From Candidatus Zixiibacteriota bacterium (GTDB lineage Bacteria; Zixibacteria; MSB-5A5; GN15; FEB-12), in the NCBI GenBank assembly GCA_035380245.1, contig DAOSXA010000002.1, positions 1,226,252 to 1,290,251 of the forward strand: a stretch of DNA of 64,000 nucleotides, in the 5' to 3' direction. Each line of letters begins with the position of its first letter. The stretch's first letter is position 1. A program made the position numbers and the translations under genes. The notes beneath the pieces were generated by a model, which was given only the letters and a program-made list of their open reading frames with translations, did no database searches and had not been told where the DNA came from. Shown here one piece after another: positions 26,763 to 35,099 of this stretch.

Positions 26763-28157
26763 ATGGCTCAGTTATCTTTTCTAGGCGCCGTCGGCACCGT
26801 AACCGGATCGCGATTTCTGCTGGAAGTCGACGGGGTTCGTATGCTCATCGATTGCGGGATGTTTCAGGGTCAAAAGGAGAACCGATTGCGCAATTGGGAG
26901 AAATTCCCGATACCGCCGTCATCGATCGATCACGTTTTTCTGACCCATGCTCATATTGACCATGCCGGCTATCTTCCCCGGCTTTGCAACCAGGGTTTCA
27001 AAGGGAAAATACACTGTACCCGGCCAACCGCCGATCTTGCTCGGATTATGCTCAAAGACTCCGCTCATATTCAGGAAGAGGATGCCGAGTGGGCCAACAA
27101 GAAAGGTTTTTCCAAACATAAACCGGCCCTGCCGTTGTTCACGGTACGTGACGCCGAGCGTTGCATGCAGCAGTTCGAGCCGGTTCATTACGGCGAGCGA
27201 CTCGACATCACCGATAAAGTCTACATGAAATTCAAGGATGCCGGGCATTTGTTAGGTTCGTCGATGGCCGACATCCGAGTCGAGGACGGTAAACGGCGTC
27301 GTAAAATCCTCTTCTGCGGTGATCTCGGCCGACCCGCTCGCGCCTTGCTGCGTGACCCCACCCAGGTTTATAACGTCGACTATCTCGTGATCGAGTCAAC
27401 CTACGGCAACCGGCTGCACGATGATTCCAATTTCCGGGAAGAATTTATCCGGGTCATTCACGAATCCCGGGAACGCGGCGGCGTGCTGATCATTCCGTCG
27501 TTCGCGGTCGGACGGACTCAGACGGTGTTGTACATGTTGCGCGAACTCGAAACGAAAGGATTCATCCCTTCCCTGCCGATCTATGTCGATTCACCAATGG
27601 CAATCGACGCGCTCGACATTTACGAACGGCGGATCAAACAGCAGAATCTTTCCAGCCGTACTTTGACCATCAAGGGGATCAAGGTATTCCGTCCGCAACA
27701 ACTCCACATCTGCGATACCCGTAAAAAATCGCAGGCGATCAACGACATCCAGAAAGACGCGATTATCATCTCGTCGAGCGGCATGGTCACCGCCGGCCGA
27801 ATCATGCATCATCTGATCAACCGTCTTCCGAATCCAAAGGACACTGTGTTGTTCGTGGGTTATCAGGCCGAAGGAACACGCGGCCGCACGATGCTCGAGG
27901 GTGAACCGACCGTTAAAATCTACGGCCAGCACGTCCCGATCAAAGCCAAAATCGAAAACCTGTCCGGATTCAGCGGTCACGCCGACTACGATGAAATGCT
28001 GGCGTATCTCATGGCCTTCAACAAAGACCCGGAGAACGTATTCATCGTGCACGGTGAGAAGGATGCCTCACTTTCACTGGCGAATAAAATTCGCAAACAA
28101 TACAAGTGGAATGTGACCGTCCCGGCATTCGGTGACACGGCCGAGCTGGACCTGTAG
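26763..28157 (+). CDS. beta-CASP metallo-beta-lactamase RNA-processing nuclease
   Basis: This 464-aa cytoplasmic enzyme has the zinc motif HAHIDHAGYLP (about residues 61-71), 'GHLLGSS', 'FCGDLGRPAR', the beta-CASP block 'IPSFAVGRTQTVLYML', 'SSGMVTAGRI', and the C-terminal RMMBL block 'SGFSGHADYDEM'. All metal ligands look present. Relatives (CPSF-like, Ysh1-like) cut or trim RNA. It is a single gene with a terminator directly after it. RNase J is less likely, because the J-type C-terminal domain is missing. Confidence 0.9.
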   Translation: MAQLSFLGAVGTVTGSRFLLEVDGVRMLIDCGMFQGQKENRLRNWEKFPIPPSSIDHVFLTHAHIDHAGYLPRLCNQGFKGKIHCTRPTADLARIMLKDSAHIQEEDAEWANKKGFSKHKPALPLFTVRDAERCMQQFEPVHYGERLDITDKVYMKFKDAGHLLGSSMADIRVEDGKRRRKILFCGDLGRPARALLRDPTQVYNVDYLVIESTYGNRLHDDSNFREEFIRVIHESRERGGVLIIPSFAVGRTQTVLYMLRELETKGFIPSLPIYVDSPMAIDALDIYERRIKQQNLSSRTLTIKGIKVFRPQQLHICDTRKKSQAINDIQKDAIIISSSGMVTAGRIMHHLINRLPNPKDTVLFVGYQAEGTRGRTMLEGEPTVKIYGQHVPIKAKIENLSGFSGHADYDEMLAYLMAFNKDPENVFIVHGEKDASLSLANKIRKQYKWNVTVPAFGDTAELDL

Positions 28158-28189
28158 CTCTTAAAAACATCAGCAATAACCATGACATC

Positions 28190-28222
28190 GGCGGCGGAGC
28201 TTGTCTCAGCCGCCGTTTTTTT
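28190..28222 (+). terminator. terminator built from a repeat-family hairpin
   Basis: The arms GGCGGC and GCCGCC are followed by seven T. On the other strand the loop reads TGAGACAAGCTCC, close to the AGACAAGCC loop of the composite repeats. It ends the beta-CASP transcript. Confidence 0.82.
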
Positions 28223-28364
28223 AAGAGAATAGTGTTCCGGTATAGCGGCATGATTTGTCTTCACCGCAGGGACAGGTCCGGAGATAAATCAAATTGCCGG
28301 GCGAGAAAAAAAGGGTTGAATTACCGCCTGCGAAACGAGTATCAAGGAGCAGGAGGAATAGAGA

Positions 28365-29258
28365 ATGGACTACGGTAACATCGTCAAGGAATCGTTCAAG
28401 ATTGCCTGGGAGCATAAATCACTCTGGGTTTTCGGTTTCTTCGCCAGCGGCGGTATCGGATTCAATTTCGATCCGAGCACGTTCGGGGGGAGCCGTTCCG
28501 AATTACCCTGGGGAACACCTAACGGCCTGGAGAATATATTTGATTCCCATTGGCTGCTGCCTTTTATCGGACTTATTGCTATCATAATACTGGTGTTCCT
28601 GATAGTTAATTTGATCTGTACCCCGGCTTTAATCGACGCCGTCAACCGCATCCGTCGCGGGGGAACCTACACATTCAAGAGCTCTTTTTCCGCCGGAGTA
28701 GATTTTCTCGGACGTTTCCTGCTCTTCTTCCTGATACTGCTCGCCTGCTCGATAGTGTTTTTCGGGGTGTTGGTCGGGATTGGGGCGTTAGCCTTTTGCA
28801 TACATGTAGCTGTCGGAGTGGTGTCGCTTCTCATCCTTATCCCAGTTTTCATTCTCGGCATATCATTATGTTACGTCCTGACCGCACTGACCGAACGAGC
28901 CATGGTGCTTCGCAATATCGGCATTGCCAAAGCCTTCGATGAAGCCGTGCTTCTGATACGACGTGAACCCGGCAAGAACGCCATCATGTTGTTGATCAAC
29001 ATCGCCATTTCCATAGGCCTGAGCATGGGTTCAATGATCTTGTTCCTGATGATAGGTCTCCCGCTGGCGGCGCTAGGCGTATTGAGCGGTTTAAGTCTCA
29101 TACCGGCTATAGTCTTAACGATGATTATCGGATTCCCGATTTCACTGGTGATAGGCGGTTTCGTGGGTACCGGCATATTCAATATGTACACCCTTTTCTA
29201 TATCGAATTGGTCGAGCCGACCCAGCCGACCGCTGCTTCCATTCCGCCCGGTTTGTAA
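28365..29258 (+). CDS. multi-span membrane protein of unknown function
   Basis: The 297-aa product has about six membrane segments (e.g. 'LLPFIGLIAIIILVFLIVNL', 'GSMILFLMIGLPLAALGVLS'). The N-terminus 'MDYGNIVKESFKIAWEHKSL' is seen in bacterial membrane proteins of the DUF7544/DUF4013 sort, but none has a proven role. AGGAGGAAT precedes the ATG. It is followed 42 bp later by a PDZ protein gene on the same strand, so the two may be co-transcribed. Confidence 0.75.
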   Translation: MDYGNIVKESFKIAWEHKSLWVFGFFASGGIGFNFDPSTFGGSRSELPWGTPNGLENIFDSHWLLPFIGLIAIIILVFLIVNLICTPALIDAVNRIRRGGTYTFKSSFSAGVDFLGRFLLFFLILLACSIVFFGVLVGIGALAFCIHVAVGVVSLLILIPVFILGISLCYVLTALTERAMVLRNIGIAKAFDEAVLLIRREPGKNAIMLLINIAISIGLSMGSMILFLMIGLPLAALGVLSGLSLIPAIVLTMIIGFPISLVIGGFVGTGIFNMYTLFYIELVEPTQPTAASIPPGL

Positions 29259-29300
29259 TTTTGCCTTGATTTGCGGTGTCGGCAAGGTTTCCTTAGGCGC

Positions 29301-30470
29301 ATGAAAAAAGTAATAATAGCTCTCGCAGTGTTTCTGTCGGCCGCCGCCGCGTTCGGGCAGTTTGTCGAATACAGCATATTCAGTTTCCAATACGACATTC
29401 CCGTGGTCGATTTCAACGACCGTTCCGCCTCGTTTCAACAAAGTCTTTATCCTCGACTGTTCACGGAAAGATCGGCCACATCGGATATGACCTGGGTGCA
29501 GAAAAACGACAGCACCCTGGCGGCTTTCTGGACCATCCAGGGCGACACCATCCTGCACATTCTCCGTGAATTGAGCGGCATTGAATGGCAGGAAGAGAGC
29601 TTTCCGCTTTACCTTGTCCGTTATTATCGCTCGCAGGGGGCCTCCGATCCGCTGGTGTTGCCGCTCGGCAGTTTCGGCGACGGAGACGTTCTCGAAGCGG
29701 CTCCCGAGGGCAGCCGTTTACAGTTGACTCTGATCTACCTGCTGGCGCATCGAATGCTCAATCAGGCCGCCTATCCACCGACGGGGACACAGTTGGGTAT
29801 TTCATATCATCCGCTGATGCGGCCCGGCGCATATCGCCGGGACTGCCTCGCCATGCTTCTTGCATTGTCAACCGCCGAAAACATCATTGGAATAGACTCC
29901 ACTAATGATGCCTATAATTCCGCTTTCTGGATAAATCACCAGCCCGGCCGAATGATTTTCGAGGAGTATTTCAAAAACCAATGGGTTCTTTCTCCCGATC
30001 ACACGCTGGCCGACTGGATCGCGGCCGAACCATACAGCTCAACGCTAGTTTCGGTCACCCGTCCTCCGCGTACACAGCAACGTGACGTCAACGCGGGACC
30101 GGCCGAGTTCGTTGAAGGCCTGCCGCTCAAAGGTGAGCTGGGCTTTTCAGTCAAATTGGATGAGTCCAACCGCCTGATGATCGATAAAATCGATACCTAT
30201 CGCCTCGCTTATGCCAACGGTCTGCGCCAGGGAGACCGGATTTATCGTGTCGACGGACGCCGTCCGCGCAATCAACTGGACATGGTTACCCGAATAACGG
30301 AGAGCCTTTATAACGGCGGCTCGACCCTTGACATCATCCGCGACGGCCAGTCCATGTTATTGGTTCTTCAGCCGATGAACACCGGCGGCGCTGAGTACGA
30401 AGAATACAACGAAACCTATGGTCCCGCTTTCCCCTCCGACAGTCTTTCCCCCGTCGACGGTCAGCCGTAG
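29301..30470 (+). CDS. exported protein with C-terminal PDZ domain
   Basis: The ATG at 29301 starts a clean signal peptide (MKKVIIALAVFLSAAAAFG); the reading from 29271 adds ten residues ahead of it and is less likely. The middle (about 30-260) has no recognised domain. Residues about 275-365 form a PDZ domain ('LGFSVKLDESNRLMIDKI', 'YANGLRQGDRIYRVDGRR'). No protease triad is seen, so it may be a binding or scaffold protein in the periplasm. The C-terminus is Pro/Ser-rich. Confidence 0.75.
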   Translation: MKKVIIALAVFLSAAAAFGQFVEYSIFSFQYDIPVVDFNDRSASFQQSLYPRLFTERSATSDMTWVQKNDSTLAAFWTIQGDTILHILRELSGIEWQEESFPLYLVRYYRSQGASDPLVLPLGSFGDGDVLEAAPEGSRLQLTLIYLLAHRMLNQAAYPPTGTQLGISYHPLMRPGAYRRDCLAMLLALSTAENIIGIDSTNDAYNSAFWINHQPGRMIFEEYFKNQWVLSPDHTLADWIAAEPYSSTLVSVTRPPRTQQRDVNAGPAEFVEGLPLKGELGFSVKLDESNRLMIDKIDTYRLAYANGLRQGDRIYRVDGRRPRNQLDMVTRITESLYNGGSTLDIIRDGQSMLLVLQPMNTGGAEYEEYNETYGPAFPSDSLSPVDGQP

Positions 30471-30479
30471 GCATGCCGC

Positions 30480-31862
30480 TTAATAGTAGTATTTGAGAAT
30501 TACGAAGGGACGATCACTCACTTCCGGGGCTTCACTCGACCAGAAGTTGAGATATTCTTTTACCGGGGTCAGACCGATCTCTTCCTTTTGCAACCGAACC
30601 GTTCGGATTAGATCGCGCGGATCACGATAAATCGTGCGGACATTAATTGTCCAGACATCGTCGGGAAACTCATCGATTCCCCCCAGGACCAGAGGTGAAA
30701 CTTCAGGAGCGGTCGACCAGGCAACGAGAGTCTCAGTCCAGGGATTTTCACCGGCAACGGCACGCCGAGCGGCAGCTGCTCCGGGCAGATAAGATTCTCC
30801 GGTGGGACGCAAACAGAGCCAGGCGGAATCAATATCGAACGGTGTCAAATACTCCGGCAACGGCGGCAGTTGCACCAACGCACGAGTGAATCCCATGAAA
30901 AATCGGCCATCATCCGCTTCGGTCGAGTAGTATTCCAGGCGCAGACGATCATCGTGATTATCACCCTGATGATAATCCCACCAGACGGGACAATCCGGAC
31001 AACCGTCGAAATCGGTATAGACGATGTTGGCATCGTTGACGACATCTATGGAATCATAGATAAACCGCTTGAGAACAAATGCCAGTTCCGCGGTATTCAA
31101 TTCGATTTTCACCCAGGTCGTTTCCGGATCGTATCTCGAATGGATCACCAATGTTTCATGATTCCCCTGCGGGACAATTGGGATAACGAAACGGCCGTCG
31201 TTGTCGGTTACGCCGCTCATACCGGCGATCTCTATCTGTGCGTCACTGACCGGTCCGTCGATGCGGTTGTAGACCTGCCCGGCGATAGATGTTGACGGCA
31301 TCATTATATCCAGTTGTGAGATCGTATCCGGATCGAGGATTATCTCTTTCGTAACATAGTGTTGTTTGATCGCGTTCAGGGCATATTGACCGGCTCGCAG
31401 ACTGTCTATCTTATAGGAACCGTCGGCGGCGGAGATAACCGAACGGCTGCCGCAGCGGATTAGAACATCGGCAACCGGAACAGCCGAACCGGACAGAAAA
31501 ACATGTCCCTTGAGACCATCGGTGAATATCCTCGTTTCCATCAAGATATCGAAGTCGGTATGATATTTGATCGTTATCCCCTGCAGGTAGGGCTCATAGC
31601 CTTGCTTTGAGGCTGACAAAGTATTATAACCGGCGGAGAGATTGGTCAGAAAGAAATTGCCGTTGGCATCGGAGGTATCGATAACACCGTCGCACTCGAC
31701 AATCGCGCCGACAATGATCTCATGATTTTCTACACTGCGCACCACCCCGGCCAGATCACCGACTCGTTCTACAGAATCGGTTGCTCTATCACAGCTTATG
31801 ATCAGCCCTAACGCAACCGGCAATATCCAGAGGAGGGCGTCGATAGGTTCTCGAACCCGCAT
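30480..31862 (-). CDS. lipoprotein with carboxypeptidase-regulatory-like repeats and DNRLRE domain
   Basis: The ATG at 31862 is preceded by GGAGGTAAC and begins a lipoprotein signal ending in LGLIISC; a longer reading from 31940 is unlikely. Residues about 35-280 hold three CarboxypepD_reg-like beta domains ('GDLAGVVRSVENHEIIVGA', 'GLKGHVFLSGSAVPVADV', 'SIAGQVYNRIDGPVSDAQ'). The C-terminal part resembles DNRLRE adhesion domains ('IDSAWLCLRPTGESY'). It is convergent with the PDZ gene (9-bp gap). It should be on the cell surface or outer membrane; the function is unknown. Confidence 0.78.
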   Translation of the reverse strand: MRVREPIDALLWILPVALGLIISCDRATDSVERVGDLAGVVRSVENHEIIVGAIVECDGVIDTSDANGNFFLTNLSAGYNTLSASKQGYEPYLQGITIKYHTDFDILMETRIFTDGLKGHVFLSGSAVPVADVLIRCGSRSVISAADGSYKIDSLRAGQYALNAIKQHYVTKEIILDPDTISQLDIMMPSTSIAGQVYNRIDGPVSDAQIEIAGMSGVTDNDGRFVIPIVPQGNHETLVIHSRYDPETTWVKIELNTAELAFVLKRFIYDSIDVVNDANIVYTDFDGCPDCPVWWDYHQGDNHDDRLRLEYYSTEADDGRFFMGFTRALVQLPPLPEYLTPFDIDSAWLCLRPTGESYLPGAAAARRAVAGENPWTETLVAWSTAPEVSPLVLGGIDEFPDDVWTINVRTIYRDPRDLIRTVRLQKEEIGLTPVKEYLNFWSSEAPEVSDRPFVILKYYY

Positions 31863-32217
31863 GTTACCTCCACCAGCACGCAAAGCATTACGGCACAGAC
31901 TACCCACATATAATGACGAGAAGGATGACTTATTTGTCAAAACTAATTCTACCCAATCTGTTCGGAGGGCAACAACCGGACCGACCTATACCGATGCCAT
32001 ACAATAGGATATAGGTACGTCCAAGGGAACATAAACGAAGATTGACCTGACCATACCGGCCCTGATTCCGGGGAGAATCGGCCACATTCGCACACCTGTG
32101 GCGCCTGTCCGTGTAAGTACGGTGATACGATCAGTTGTTAATAGTAGAAGACGAGATAACCAGCAGATTCATCTGCTCTCATACTGGGAAATGAGGCGCG
32201 GCCGGCCAATAAAAAAA
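31863..32217. other. gap without a recognised gene
   Basis: No open frame with a credible start was seen. A short hairpin (GCAGAT-TC-ATCTGC) lies near 32165-32178. The T-rich tail after the tRNA is at its right edge. Confidence 0.6.
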
Positions 32218-32291
<74 letters not shown>

Positions 32292-32304
32292 ATTTCGTGT
32301 CCTG

Positions 32305-32332
32305 AAATAACCGAGACAGAGCCGAAAGTCAA
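32305..32332 (-). promoter_or_regulatory. predicted promoter of tRNA-Arg
   Basis: On the minus strand TTGACT (32327-32332), 16 bp, TTATTT (32305-32310), about 13 nt before the mature 5' end. Confidence 0.6.
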
Positions 32333-32481
32333 GGCTTTTCTGCACCGGATAAGATACCTTCGGTTTCGGGTCCACCGATCTTTGGGCTGCCCGCGTCGAT
32401 AATATCCCCCGCATAAGATTCTCTCTGAGAAATTTACGACCTGGGTTCCCTTCCCGGAATCAGCAGCGTTAAAAAAGGGAA

Positions 32482-33492
32482 TCATTCGCCGGTGGACATG
32501 AACTTAATCACCACAAATGCCACCACGATAAAAAGTACAAAGATCAGAAATAACCAAAACCTGCTTGACCCACCACCCCGCCCCTTAGATTTTGACGGCG
32601 GTCCTGCGGAATCCTGTTGGAGATGCTTATCGATCCGAGAGAGCCAGCGATCCTCGACATCCAGCAGTTCCTGCCCCTCGGCCGGTAAAGTGAAAACTTC
32701 GATTTCGTTAAACGATGACTCCCCTGTTTCAAGGATCTCAATACCAATCACGGTGACGTTGTCGGCCCCGCCGCGGTCGTTGGCAAGTTGCACCAGGTCC
32801 TTGCACATGCGCTCGATATCACCGGACTTGGCGGTCACGTCGTGGATATCCTCATCGTCGGCAAAACCACAGAGGCCGTCGGAACAGAGCATGAATTTGT
32901 CGCCCGGAGCGACTGTTATCAGACGATAGTCGATCTCCACGTTCTCGCGAACACCGAGAGCCCGGGTTATAACATTCTTGCCGACCCCCTCCAGTTCCTC
33001 ATCGGCGCCCAGCATCTGTTTCTGGCGCATTTCAGCGACCCAGGAATGATCCATGGTCAACGGCGCCAGGCGCCGTTCCTCGACCCGGTAGGCCCGGCTG
33101 TCTCCGACATGCGCCACCGACATAAGATTGCCTTCAAGCGCAACCGCGACCACGGTCGTACCCATTCCGGACATGTTCAGATTGGCGGAGGCTTTGTTGT
33201 AAATCTGTCGGTTGGCCAGACGAATCGATTTGAGCAGCAGTTCACCCGATTTAGGCAAAGAGCGATCAAGAGCCAAATCCGGATCTGCCATCAATTCATC
33301 GCGGAAGGAATCGAAGGCAACGGATAAAATCTGCGAGGCGGTCATGGACGCTACCTCACCGGCCTGATGTCCTCCCATGCCGTCACACACGGCAAATACC
33401 TGGTGTTCTTTGTCGAGATGGAGAAAATCCTCATTCCCGCTTCGCACCAGGCCAATATCAGTTTTCCCTGCGACCTTAAATTTCAGCGCCAC
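32482..33492 (-). CDS. PP2C-type serine/threonine protein phosphatase
   Basis: This 336-aa metal-dependent phosphatase has the PP2C motifs GLVRSGNEDF, AVCDGMGGHQAGEVAS, GDSRAYR, LCSDGLCGF and GGADNVTV, which provide the Mg/Mn-binding aspartates. A linker with Ser/Gly/Lys and one membrane segment at the end (FWLFLIFVLFIVVAFVVIKF) anchor it at the inner membrane with the enzyme in the cytoplasm. Such proteins reverse Hanks-type kinase action, but no kinase gene is in this window. It is a single gene. Confidence 0.92.
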   Translation of the reverse strand: MALKFKVAGKTDIGLVRSGNEDFLHLDKEHQVFAVCDGMGGHQAGEVASMTASQILSVAFDSFRDELMADPDLALDRSLPKSGELLLKSIRLANRQIYNKASANLNMSGMGTTVVAVALEGNLMSVAHVGDSRAYRVEERRLAPLTMDHSWVAEMRQKQMLGADEELEGVGKNVITRALGVRENVEIDYRLITVAPGDKFMLCSDGLCGFADDEDIHDVTAKSGDIERMCKDLVQLANDRGGADNVTVIGIEILETGESSFNEIEVFTLPAEGQELLDVEDRWLSRIDKHLQQDSAGPPSKSKGRGGGSSRFWLFLIFVLFIVVAFVVIKFMSTGE

Positions 33493-33607
33493 TTAATTAT
33501 CCTGCTCGGTTTCTGCGATGATCGCCCCCGGCTGTAGCCGTATCAGCCGATGACCAGAGGTACTTTTAACTAATTAGGGACGACCTGCCAACGAGCGCAA
33601 GAAAAAA

Positions 33608-33635
33608 ACCCCGGTCAAACGACCGGGGTTTTTAT
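33608..33635 (-). terminator. terminator after the 33653 gene
   Basis: The stem AACCCCGGTC / GACCGGGGTT with a 4-nt loop has a T tract on the minus strand. It lies about 20 bp after the stop codon. Confidence 0.88.
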
Positions 33636-33652
33636 ATCTGACGTAGCAGACA

Positions 33653-35023
33653 CTACTTAACCAGAACCATCTTTCGGGTCTGGCTCGACTCGGCGGTGGT
33701 AATGCGATAGAAATACACACCGGAAGAAAGCGCCGAGGCATCGTATTCGAACTCATGTGAACCGGTCGACAACGATCCGAGATCGCGCATGTCGACAGTC
33801 CGACCGAGAATATCGATCACGCTCAATGAAACCGATGAACGGCTCGGGATCGAAAAGACGATGGTCGTGGTCGGGTTAAACGGGTTCGGATAGTTCTGAC
33901 CCACCGAAAGTTCCGTCGGCAGCATGCCGAACGGATCGTCATCGATACCCGTAGCCACGACGCTGATCGTGAAGGAACCCTGCAGAATCAATGACGGATC
34001 GTAGGCTGAGGCGACGTAATAAGTAATCTCACTGACATCGTCCTGCTCGGCGTCGTAAGGGACCGTGACGGTGAACGTAACGTAGACTTCCTCGTCCGGA
34101 TCAGCCGGCCAGAAGCTCAGCGGATCGTTGGTGGTCCAGGCCAGGTTTGATTCGGATATTATGCTGTACATGTCCGGGACGTTGCCGTCGTTGGTTACTC
34201 CAACCTGTACGTTCACCACCTCACCCGGTGAGGCGTAGGTATTGGCCGGAGCGGTCGTGATTGAGGCCGCGTATTCGACTTCGGCGTCGCGGATAGCTGT
34301 GACCGAACCGCTGACGGAAGCCGAAGGCAGCGCGGTCTGCGAATGAACCGTGTAGGACAGTTCGTCGTACATGTTGGAGGTGAACGGCGGAAGAAAAACA
34401 TCGAACCAGACGTAAGCGGTCTGGCCGGGATCGGCGTAGATGTAATAGTCCGGAACGGTCACGGTCCAGCCGTTGGCCGAGGTGACTTCGATGGTGTAAA
34501 AGTCCAGACCGTTGCCGTTGTTCTGAACGCCCACCTGGAAACGCAGGGTCGTACCCGGATCGCCGCTCGTGTTGGATGGCGGATCGACCAGCGTCATGCC
34601 GAAGGTGAAATCGTTGGCGGAGAGATTAACGATCGAGGTAGCCTTATCCTGCCAGTAAATACTTCCGGAGACAACCTCGGCGGCAGCCGGACGACCGTTA
34701 ATGTAGAAGCTGATCAGGTCACCGGTTTCAGCACCTTCGTCAACGGAAGGAGTCCAGGTGACATCGTCGCCATAGACGGCCATGGAGCCGTAAACGCCGG
34801 AGGAATCGAGAACGTTTTCGACATAATCGGTGCCGCAGAGCACGCCGTCGGGATCATAGGCGTCAATACGGGAACCGAGCGGAAGCAGATTGCTGCCGTT
34901 GTAGGTTACATCGCCCAGGAAACTCATCCAGTACGGCGTGGGATTAATATCCGCAAGTCCCATCGAAACCGACGCCAGGGCCACGGCAAGAGCTAAAGTC
35001 AGTGTAGTAATTGTCTTCTTCAC
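33653..35023 (-). CDS. secreted protein with type IX-like C-terminal sorting domain
   Basis: The best start is the GTG at 35023 (AGGG 8 nt upstream) with a signal peptide VKKTITTLTLALAVALASVS; an upstream GTG at 35032 is also possible. The N-terminal domain contains 'LPLGSRIDAYDPDGVLCG', a module found twice more in the neighbouring 35100 gene. Two Ig-like CARDB-type domains follow (about 140-350, 'ITTAPANTYASPGEVVNVQV'). The last 85 residues form a sorting domain with QNYPNPFNPTT and 'YFYRITT', the type A tail of FCB secretion. It lies 76 bp downstream of the giant gene, so both are probably one transcript. Confidence 0.8.
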   Translation of the reverse strand: MKKTITTLTLALAVALASVSMGLADINPTPYWMSFLGDVTYNGSNLLPLGSRIDAYDPDGVLCGTDYVENVLDSSGVYGSMAVYGDDVTWTPSVDEGAETGDLISFYINGRPAAAEVVSGSIYWQDKATSIVNLSANDFTFGMTLVDPPSNTSGDPGTTLRFQVGVQNNGNGLDFYTIEVTSANGWTVTVPDYYIYADPGQTAYVWFDVFLPPFTSNMYDELSYTVHSQTALPSASVSGSVTAIRDAEVEYAASITTAPANTYASPGEVVNVQVGVTNDGNVPDMYSIISESNLAWTTNDPLSFWPADPDEEVYVTFTVTVPYDAEQDDVSEITYYVASAYDPSLILQGSFTISVVATGIDDDPFGMLPTELSVGQNYPNPFNPTTTIVFSIPSRSSVSLSVIDILGRTVDMRDLGSLSTGSHEFEYDASALSSGVYFYRITTAESSQTRKMVLVK

Positions 35024-35099
35024 TTTATTCACCCTGTATCTATCCGGCCGATTTTGCTCGGCCGGTGTTAGGATCATACTTTCGAATATCATGAATAAC

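Noticed and set aside
28221..28415. Minus-strand ORF ending 'CPCGEDKSCRYTG', like a SEC-C metal-binding tail
   Set aside because: Most of it lies opposite the start of the 28365 gene, no ribosome site is seen, and the key CC end of SEC-C is missing. At best it is a relic.
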